Shown here in pieces: positions 1-4,712 of a DNA stretch of 5,696 nucleotides. The position numbers and the translations under genes were made by a program. Where the stretch lies: positions 1-5,696 of the forward strand of contig QXYP01000037.1 in NCBI GenBank assembly GCA_009886815.1, given 5' to 3'. The DNA is from Halieaceae bacterium (GTDB lineage Bacteria > Pseudomonadota > Gammaproteobacteria > Pseudomonadales > Halieaceae). The stretch's first letter is position 1, and every line of letters starts with the position of its first letter. The notes below the pieces were generated by a model that worked only from the letters and a program-made list of their open reading frames with translations, searched no databases and was not told the origin of the DNA.

Positions 1-1
1 C

Positions 2-1120
2 GGCGAGGTCGATGAAAATCTGGCAGCCGACCCCTCCGCGGCTACGGAGGCTACCCCTGGGGTAGCGCTCATGAAGTCTCAAGCCGTTACCGAGCCGGTA
101 GCACCCGTGCCAGATACCCTCGCCGCAATTTTCGACGGCGCCTTTGCCGAGCCTCCCGCCGGTGGGCGCAATACTCTGGCGATGGTCGTCATGCATCGAG
201 GGCAGCTCGTGGCTGAGCGTTATGCCGCGCCAGTGACCCCTGCAACCCGATTACAGGGGTGGTCCATGAATAAAAGCCTGATGGCTTCGTTTGTGGGCAT
301 TCAGGTTGCCAAAGGGAAAATGGCTCTCACCGACAACGTCGCCGCGCGCCTTGAAGCGTTGGGCGTGCAAGCTAAGACCTTTGCCGGGCTTTCTGAAGCT
401 ATGAGCCTCCAGCATTTAATGTCGATGACCAGCGGCCTCGATTTTGAAGAGCGCTACTTTCCCGGTGACGATGTGACCGAGATGCTCTATGGCCATGCGC
501 CAATGTGGCAGGTGCCTGTGGGGTTGGGGCAGCGACACGAACCGGGCGAGGTGTTTTCTTATTCCAGCGGTGATACCAACGTTGTGTCGTTCCTTTGGCA
601 GAATACGCTGGGAGACGAACCCTATATAGATTGGTTGCAGCGTGAAGTTTATGCGCCACTGGCCCTAACCGAACCCCTGCTGGAGCCCGATGTGGCGGGC
701 TTTCAGGTGGGCTCAAGCTTTGCCAACCTGACGGCGCGTGATTGGGCGCGGGTGGGGCAATGGTGGCTCGATGCCTGGCAGGGTGGGGACGCGCTGTTGT
801 CTCAAGACTGGCAGCGAACAGCCGTAACCCCCGGTGCGGGCGCGGGCGGTGCAAATTACGGCTTGGGATTTTGGTTAAATACCGGCCAGCGTATCTTCCC
901 GGGCCTGCCGGAAAATACCTTTCACTCCGGGGGAAATTCAGGGCAGTTTGTTGTGGTGATTCCTGACGCTGAGCTCGTTGTCGTGCGGTTGGGATTGACC
1001 CTCGACGAATCGAAATCGGCCATGGCGCCGGTGCTGGTGGCCCTTAAAGATCACTTTGTCAGCCAGGCGCCAATGCCAAGGGTCGCGTCAGACGCGCGCA
1101 CTAGAGTGGGGTTGGAGTAA
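2..1120 (+). CDS. Serine hydrolase, beta-lactamase / 6-aminohexanoate-dimer hydrolase-like family (5' end probably outside window)
   Basis: Penicillin-binding-fold serine hydrolase; members cleave amide or ester bonds, and the substrate here cannot be told. Numbering from the ATG at 71 (349 residues): 'MVVMHRGQLVAERY' at 38-51 is the usual first strand; the nucleophile motif SxxK is S65-M-N-K68 inside 'GWSMNKSL'; 'LQHLMSMTSGLDF' at 113-125 is the usual family block; Y164-S-S is the likely Tyr motif; 'HSGGNSGQ' at 285-292 replaces the KTG box of true beta-lactamases. All catalytic elements are present and the stop is intact. The frame is open without a stop from base 2, and no ATG, GTG or TTG lies in frame between 2 and 70. 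The GGAGG at 46-50 is 20 bases from ATG 71, too far to serve it. I therefore treat the gene as 5'-partial, with ATG 71 as the fallback start. The visible upstream residues are acidic and Ala/Pro-rich, like a linker. It converges on the minus-strand hydrolase. Confidence 0.85.
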   Translation, partial: GEVDENLAADPSAATEATPGVALMKSQAVTEPVAPVPDTLAAIFDGAFAEPPAGGRNTLAMVVMHRGQLVAERYAAPVTPATRLQGWSMNKSLMASFVGIQVAKGKMALTDNVAARLEALGVQAKTFAGLSEAMSLQHLMSMTSGLDFEERYFPGDDVTEMLYGHAPMWQVPVGLGQRHEPGEVFSYSSGDTNVVSFLWQNTLGDEPYIDWLQREVYAPLALTEPLLEPDVAGFQVGSSFANLTARDWARVGQWWLDAWQGGDALLSQDWQRTAVTPGAGAGGANYGLGFWLNTGQRIFPGLPENTFHSGGNSGQFVVVIPDAELVVVRLGLTLDESKSAMAPVLVALKDHFVSQAPMPRVASDARTRVGLE

Positions 1121-1188
1121 AGGCTTGGGTCGTTAAAGTGACATTTATTGCCGAAGTATTTTGGTGGCAGTGACCCTGTCCCTGTGGA

Positions 1189-2247
1189 TCAGCGTTGCTC
1201 AAGGGCGGCAGCTTGGCCAGGTTCCAACACCCAAAAGGTATCGCGGGCCAAGCCTCGATCACTGAGTGCCGATTCCAGGTCTTGTAACGGTTCGTCAATC
1301 CCTTCCCAGGTCAGTTGAAAAACCCCAAAGTGAATGCCCAGGCTCTGTTGGCTTTGGAGGTCGACATGCGCTTGAACGGCCTCTTCGGGGTTCAGGTGTA
1401 CGTCTTTCATAAACCAGCGGGGCTCATACGCACCAACCGGTAGCAGGGTCAGCGCAAAGGGTCCCCAGCGCTCGCCCTGCGCGCTGAAATGTGGCGAATA
1501 GCCGGTGTCACCGGCAAAATACACATTGCCCTCGGGGGTCTCCAAGACAAAGGATCCCCACAGTGTTTTCATTTGATCGAACACCCCCCGGCCTGACCGG
1601 TGCTGACACTCGACAAAATGGATCGTGGTTTCTCCCAATGTTCTTGATTCATTCCAGTCGAGCTCAACGGCGGTGTCATAACCCAGTTTGCGCAGCAGTT
1701 TTTGGTTGCCTAGCCCGCTAATAATGAGCGGCGCTTGGTCTTGTTGCGCCCGAATCGCTTTGAGGCTTTTTGTATCGAGATGATCGTAGTGGTTGTGGCT
1801 GATCAAAATTAGGTCGATTTCGGGTAAATCTGAAATCGGAATGCCGGGCGCTCTCACACGTTTAGGTCCGGCAAAAGCCACCGGACTCACGCGTTTAGAC
1901 CACACCGGGTCGGTGAGTATGTTGAGACCGGCGACTTGAATGAGCACCGTGGCGTGGTTGATATAGGTGGCGCGCAGGCCCTCAGTGACCCGGGGGGCAA
2001 TGATGTCAGCGGGAGGGTTCTCCAGCCATTTCGGCCAGGGCTTCTCATTAGACAGGCTGGTCCAAAGGAAACGGCTAACGTCACCCAGGTGTTTATCGCT
2101 GCCGTTGCTGTTGTGAAAGCGCTTTCCGTCGTAGTGCTTGCTCAAGATCCAATCCTCGTCGGCGGCTCGGCTGGTGTTAGGCAACAGCAGTTGGCAGAGC
2201 AGCGCCAGTAGACCAAGGCATGTGTAAAAAGTGTGGGTAGTGGGCAT
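1189..2247 (-). CDS. Exported MBL-fold metallohydrolase, NAPE-hydrolysing phospholipase D-like
   Basis: Metal-dependent hydrolase of the metallo-beta-lactamase fold, 352 residues. Residues 1-28 look like a Sec signal peptide: a hydrophobic core at about 10-22 and an S-R-A site before A29, so the enzyme should act in the periplasm or outside. C18 is not in a good lipobox. Metal-binding residues are complete: H151-x-H153-x-D155-H156 in 'ISHNHYDHLD', H216, D247 in 'FAGDTGY', and H306 in 'GIHFG'. The blocks 'LTDPVWSKRVSP' (111-122), 'GPKRVRAPG' (127-135), 'ELDWNE' (195-200) and 'VGAYEPRWFM' (271-280) match what I recall of mammalian NAPE-PLD, so that subfamily fits better than UlaG-type lactonases. 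A phosphodiester or phospholipid-derived substrate is likely by family but unproven. No strong ribosome binding site precedes the ATG at 2247; the start is chosen because it gives the complete signal peptide. It is transcribed away from the dehydrogenase operon and seems functionally unrelated to it. Confidence 0.85.
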   Translation of the reverse strand: MPTTHTFYTCLGLLALLCQLLLPNTSRAADEDWILSKHYDGKRFHNSNGSDKHLGDVSRFLWTSLSNEKPWPKWLENPPADIIAPRVTEGLRATYINHATVLIQVAGLNILTDPVWSKRVSPVAFAGPKRVRAPGIPISDLPEIDLILISHNHYDHLDTKSLKAIRAQQDQAPLIISGLGNQKLLRKLGYDTAVELDWNESRTLGETTIHFVECQHRSGRGVFDQMKTLWGSFVLETPEGNVYFAGDTGYSPHFSAQGERWGPFALTLLPVGAYEPRWFMKDVHLNPEEAVQAHVDLQSQQSLGIHFGVFQLTWEGIDEPLQDLESALSDRGLARDTFWVLEPGQAAALEQR

Positions 2248-2295
2248 TGCTGGAGTCTACCGTTAATGAGCTAAGGTTACGCACCCCCAGGGAAC

Positions 2296-2312
2296 ACCGA
2301 TCAGTAGTCGGT
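2296..2312. repeat. Imperfect inverted repeat upstream of the metallohydrolase gene
   Basis: ACCGA (2296-2300) and TCGGT (2308-2312) are perfect 5-base inverted arms around a 7-base spacer. It lies about 49 bases before the minus-strand start at 2247, where an operator could sit. Arms this short occur often by chance, so this is a weak candidate only. Confidence 0.2.
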
Positions 2313-2553
2313 AACAATAGCCCTGCCTTTTATCCAGCCAGACTGACGCCTACCGGCCGTTGGTGACAACCGTGCCAGTAGCTTCAGTAAGTCTGGTGTG
2401 CGCTTTGTATCACACGCTTAACGCCACAGTATTCACCGAACTGTTTTTCATGACGGCTTTACCTTGGGGGCGCGTTGATTCGGCCCGCACCAAAAACTCG
2501 ATGCATAGCCCTAAGGTGGCAATGAGCAAGAAAATGCATTAAAACATTCACGC

Positions 2554-2582
2554 TTGACGGTTTTTTATGGAGCGGTTAGCTT
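2554..2582 (+). promoter_or_regulatory. Candidate sigma-70-like promoter for the dehydrogenase operon
   Basis: TTGACG (2554-2559) matches five of six bases of the -35 consensus. A 17-base spacer leads to TAGCTT (2577-2582), which matches only three of six bases of the -10 consensus. Transcription would start near 2590, leaving a leader of about 100 bases that includes the three inverted repeats. A competing -10-like hexamer, AATAAT (2660-2665), matches five of six but has no -35 at 16-18 bases. If that one is used, the palindrome at 2616-2630 would lie about 50 bases upstream of the start site, a typical activator position. The sequence alone does not decide between them. Confidence 0.25.
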
Positions 2583-2591
2583 AGAGCCTAA

Positions 2592-2603
2592 TCAGGAGCC
2601 TGA
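2592..2603. repeat. Short inverted repeat 1 of 3 before the dehydrogenase operon
   Basis: TCAGG (2592-2596) and CCTGA (2599-2603) are perfect 5-base inverted arms around AG. Its TCAGG arm can also pair with the CCTGA at 2642-2646 that overlaps repeat 3, so alternative RNA pairings are possible if the region is transcribed. Confidence 0.3.
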
Positions 2604-2615
2604 AAGCAGTGCCAA

Positions 2616-2630
2616 ACGGTCTTAGACCGT
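2616..2630. promoter_or_regulatory. Perfect 15-base odd palindrome, candidate operator of the dehydrogenase operon
   Basis: ACGGTCT (2616-2622) and AGACCGT (2624-2630) are exact inverted arms around a single central T (2623). The symmetry ends there, as the flanking bases are A on both sides. A 7+1+7 perfect dyad about 60 bases before the start codon is what a dimeric regulator site often looks like. GGT and ACC half-sites recall those bound by FadR/PdhR-type GntR regulators, but here they are five bases apart, whereas I recall three in those boxes, so no regulator is assigned. If transcribed it would form only a small hairpin and has no T-run behind it, so it is not a terminator. Confidence 0.45.
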
Positions 2631-2633
2631 AAA

Positions 2634-2645
2634 CAGGGCCCCCTG
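2634..2645. repeat. Short inverted repeat 3 of 3 before the dehydrogenase operon
   Basis: CAGGG (2634-2638) and CCCTG (2641-2645) are perfect 5-base inverted arms around CC, three bases after the 15-base palindrome ends. GC-rich, with no following T-run, so not a terminator. Confidence 0.3.
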
Positions 2646-2678
2646 ACTTGGTACCTCACAATAATTTTAAACCCACAG

Positions 2679-2684
2679 AGGAGG
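2679..2684 (+). promoter_or_regulatory. Ribosome binding site that fixes the E1 alpha start
   Basis: AGGAGG is a full-consensus Shine-Dalgarno. It directly abuts the GTG at 2685, with no spacer, but lies 6 bases before the in-frame GTG at 2691. The second GTG is therefore the likely initiator. Confidence 0.8.
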
Positions 2685-2690
2685 GTGCGC

Positions 2691-3671
2691 GTGTCCATTC
2701 CAACACAAGCCCTGAGCAACGCTTATCGGTTAATGAAGACCATTCGTGAATTTGAAGAGCGGGTAAACGCCGAGATCATGAACGGACAGATCCCCGGATT
2801 TACCCACCTCTACACCGGTCAGGAAGCCAACGCTGTGGGTGTCTGCGCCCACCTCGATACGGGTGACACCATCATTTCTACCCACCGGGGACACGGGCAC
2901 TGTATTGCCAAAGGCGCTGAAGTCTCGGGCATGATGAAAGAGCTTTTTGGTTCCTCCGAGGGGCTGTGCAAAGGTAAGGGCGGCTCAATGCACGTTGCCG
3001 ACATTGATAAGGGCATTCTCGGTGCCAATGGCATTGTGGCGGGTGGACCGCCGATTTCCGTGGGTTCGGCACTGGCGGCAAAAATACGTAAAAACGGCAA
3101 GGTGGCGGTTTCTTTTTCGGGCGACGGATCGGTGAATCAGGGCACCTGTTTCGAGGCCATGAATATGGCGGTGGTGCTGCAGGCCCCGGCGGTGTTTGTC
3201 ATTGAAAACAACTACTACTCTGAGCACACCAATATTAGTTATGCCGTGGGCTGCGACGACCTAAAAGCCCGAACCGAAGCCTTTGGTTTCCCCGTGTTTG
3301 TTGCCGATGGTGCAGATTTCTTTGCCGTCCATGAAGCGGCGGGCAAAGCGATTGCCCATGCCCGGGCTGGCAATGGACCGGCGGGTGTCTTTGCTGAGCA
3401 AGGGCGATATCACGGTCACTTTGTGGGCGACCCCCAGCATTATCGCGGTGAGGGCGAGCTCGATGATCTGCGAGAAAACCACTGCTGTTTGAAGAACTTT
3501 CGCGCCCGCATGGTAGAGACGGGAGAGGTCGGTAACGACGTGCTCGATGCGATCGATGCCGAAGTGATGGCTGAGATCGAGCAGGCGGTGGTCGATGCCA
3601 AGGCGGCGGCCCGGCCAACCCCGGAACAAGTGACACAAGACGTTTACATTAATTACGGCGCAGGCGCCTGA
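2691..3671 (+). CDS. acoA: Acetoin / 2-oxo acid dehydrogenase E1 component, alpha subunit
   Basis: Thiamine-diphosphate-binding half of the heterotetrameric E1, which with E1 beta decarboxylates or cleaves the substrate and reductively acylates the lipoyl group of E2 in the cytoplasm. Numbering from GTG 2691 (326 residues): 'IREFEERV' at 18-25; 'HRGHGH' at 65-70, with the active-site histidines; 'GKGGSMH' at 95-101; the ThDP/Mg motif begins GDG (144-146) and ends NN (173-174); 'RYHGHFVGDPQHYR' at 239-252 is the loop carrying conserved active-site His residues. The GHFxGDPQxYR form, 'THRGHGHCIAKG' and 'DFFAVHEA' agree with Pseudomonas AcoA as I remember it, more than with pyruvate or branched-chain E1 alpha. 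Length is normal for AcoA. The start is chosen by the AGGAGG at 2679-2684; an upstream GTG at 2685 is possible but badly spaced. E1 beta follows after 12 bases. Acetoin is favoured; pyruvate or another 2-oxo acid remains possible. Confidence 0.85.
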   Translation: MSIPTQALSNAYRLMKTIREFEERVNAEIMNGQIPGFTHLYTGQEANAVGVCAHLDTGDTIISTHRGHGHCIAKGAEVSGMMKELFGSSEGLCKGKGGSMHVADIDKGILGANGIVAGGPPISVGSALAAKIRKNGKVAVSFSGDGSVNQGTCFEAMNMAVVLQAPAVFVIENNYYSEHTNISYAVGCDDLKARTEAFGFPVFVADGADFFAVHEAAGKAIAHARAGNGPAGVFAEQGRYHGHFVGDPQHYRGEGELDDLRENHCCLKNFRARMVETGEVGNDVLDAIDAEVMAEIEQAVVDAKAAARPTPEQVTQDVYINYGAGA

Positions 3672-3683
3672 GGAGAATAGAGC

Positions 3684-4685
3684 ATGTCTCAGAAAACGAT
3701 GCGCGATGCGATTAACGAAGCCCTGCACCAGGCCATGGAGCAGGATGAGTCGGTTTTCGTGATTGGTGAGGACGTCGCCGGCTGCCAGGGCAGTGCTGGA
3801 GAAGTGGGCTCTGTGGGTGGTGTGTTTGGCGTGACCACCGGCATTTACAACCGTTGGCCCGATCGCTGTATTGATACTCCGATTTCCGAATCGGCGATTG
3901 TGGGTGCCGCAGCAGGAGCGGCTTTGGTGGGCATGCGCCCCGTGGCCGAAATTATGTTTGCTGATTTTATTGGCGTCTGTATGGATCAGATCGTTAACCA
4001 AATGGCGAAATTCCGTTACATGTTTGGCGGCAAGAGCCGTTGCCCCGCAGTGATTCGTTTTTCAGCGGGCGGTGGTTTTAGCGCTGCGGGCCAGCATAGC
4101 CAGGCCATGTATCAGGTGATGACCTCGTTCCCCGGCATTAAAGTTGTCGTGCCTTCTAATGCCTACGACGCCAAAGGTTTGCTGTTGTCGGCCATTGCCG
4201 ATGACGATCCGGTGCTGTTTTTTGAGCCCAAGGTGCTTTATCAGGAAGCCTGCGAAGTGCCCGATGAAATGTATACCATTCCCTTTGGCGAGGCGGCCTT
4301 TGTGCGCGAAGGTGACGACGTGACCGTGGTCGCCTTTGGTCAAATGGTGCCCAAAGCCGCGGCAGCGATCGACGAATTGGCTGCCGAGGGCATTAGTTGC
4401 GACCTGATTGACCCCCGAACCACGTCACCGCTGGATGAAAATGCCATCTTGGAATCGGTAGAGGCAACGGGTCGGTTGGTGGTTGTCGATGAAGCGCCAC
4501 CACGCTGTGGACTCACCGCTGATATTGCCGGGCTTGCGGCTGACCGGGCTTTCGCCAGTTTGAAAGGTCCCATTAAGCAGGTCTGTGCGCCCCATAGCCC
4601 AACGCCATTCTCACCCGAGCTCGAAGCGGCGTACTTACCTGACATTCCTAAAATTAAAGCGGCTATTAAAGCCACTATGGCCTGA
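3684..4685 (+). CDS. acoB: Acetoin / 2-oxo acid dehydrogenase E1 component, beta subunit
   Basis: Transketolase-like beta subunit of the E1 heterotetramer; it supplies the pyrimidine-side ThDP contacts and binds E2. 333 residues, normal for the family. Visible motifs: 'VIGEDVAG' at 26-33; 'PISES' at 66-70, where E69 is the conserved cofactor-activating Glu; 'QMAKFRYMFGGK' at 106-117; 'GQHSQ' at 136-140 with conserved H138; 'VVPSNAYDAKGLL' at 155-167; 'IDPRTTSPLDE' at 242-252 in the C-terminal transketolase domain; 'VVDEAPPRC' at 267-275. The opening of the protein, 'KFRYMFGGK' and the C-terminal blocks resemble AcoB as I recall it. ATG 3684 is preceded by AGGAG at 3671-3675, eight bases away. 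The final A of the E1 alpha stop codon is the first base of this site, which suggests translational coupling. E2 follows after 27 bases in the same frame. Confidence 0.88.
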   Translation: MSQKTMRDAINEALHQAMEQDESVFVIGEDVAGCQGSAGEVGSVGGVFGVTTGIYNRWPDRCIDTPISESAIVGAAAGAALVGMRPVAEIMFADFIGVCMDQIVNQMAKFRYMFGGKSRCPAVIRFSAGGGFSAAGQHSQAMYQVMTSFPGIKVVVPSNAYDAKGLLLSAIADDDPVLFFEPKVLYQEACEVPDEMYTIPFGEAAFVREGDDVTVVAFGQMVPKAAAAIDELAAEGISCDLIDPRTTSPLDENAILESVEATGRLVVVDEAPPRCGLTADIAGLAADRAFASLKGPIKQVCAPHSPTPFSPELEAAYLPDIPKIKAAIKATMA

Positions 4686-4699
4686 AGCTGTCTGACCTC

Positions 4700-4704
4700 G
4701 AGGA
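4700..4704 (+). promoter_or_regulatory. Ribosome binding site supporting the TTG start of E2
   Basis: GAGGA lies 8 bases before TTG 4713. No ATG or GTG in frame offers an alternative that keeps the lipoyl domain whole: the next GTG (codon 9) and ATG (codon 16) fall inside its first strand region. Confidence 0.7.
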
Positions 4705-4712
4705 TTAAAACG

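Larger units (their letters stand above)
2248..2690. other. Divergent intergenic region without a convincing gene
   Basis: About 440 bases separate the start of the minus-strand metallohydrolase from the start of the dehydrogenase operon, so promoters for both should lie here. The only plus-strand frame of note (2360-2542, GTG start, 60 codons) has no ribosome binding site and no recognisable sequence. I see no tRNA, no riboswitch I can name and no clear sigma-54 site. The supportable content is an imperfect inverted repeat at 2296-2312, a weak sigma-70-like promoter at 2554-2582, and three small inverted repeats at 2592-2645. The middle part, about 2320-2550, shows nothing I can identify. 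Confidence 0.6.

Noticed and set aside
399..854. Minus-strand frame of 151 codons inside the serine hydrolase gene
   Set aside because: Pro/Arg/His-rich low-complexity translation opposite a gene with intact catalytic motifs; a shadow frame.
1121..1188. Bidirectional terminator between the convergent genes
   Set aside because: The only pairing seen is a weak 5-base stem, CCGAA with TTTGG at 1151-1164, needing a G-U pair, and there is no T-run on either strand after it.
2361..2409. Possible sigma-54 (-24/-12) sites at 2361-2376 and 2394-2409, considered because acetoin operons are often AcoR/sigma-54 controlled
   Set aside because: The first keeps GG and GC at the right spacing but little else; the second lacks the -12 GC. 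Both are about 280 bases or more from the operon start.
2360..2542. 60-codon plus-strand open frame in the intergenic region
   Set aside because: GTG start without a ribosome binding site, no recognisable motif, odd composition, and it lies in a divergent promoter region; most likely chance.
2584..2601. Direct repeat GAGCCT at 2584-2589 and 2596-2601
   Set aside because: Six bases, two copies only; expected by chance and without clear functional meaning.
3261..4001. Long minus-strand open frame (246 codons) opposite the E1 genes, and similar frames opposite E1 beta and E2
   Set aside because: They lie entirely antisense to strongly recognisable genes, have His/Arg-rich composition typical of reverse-strand shadows, and show no family motifs.
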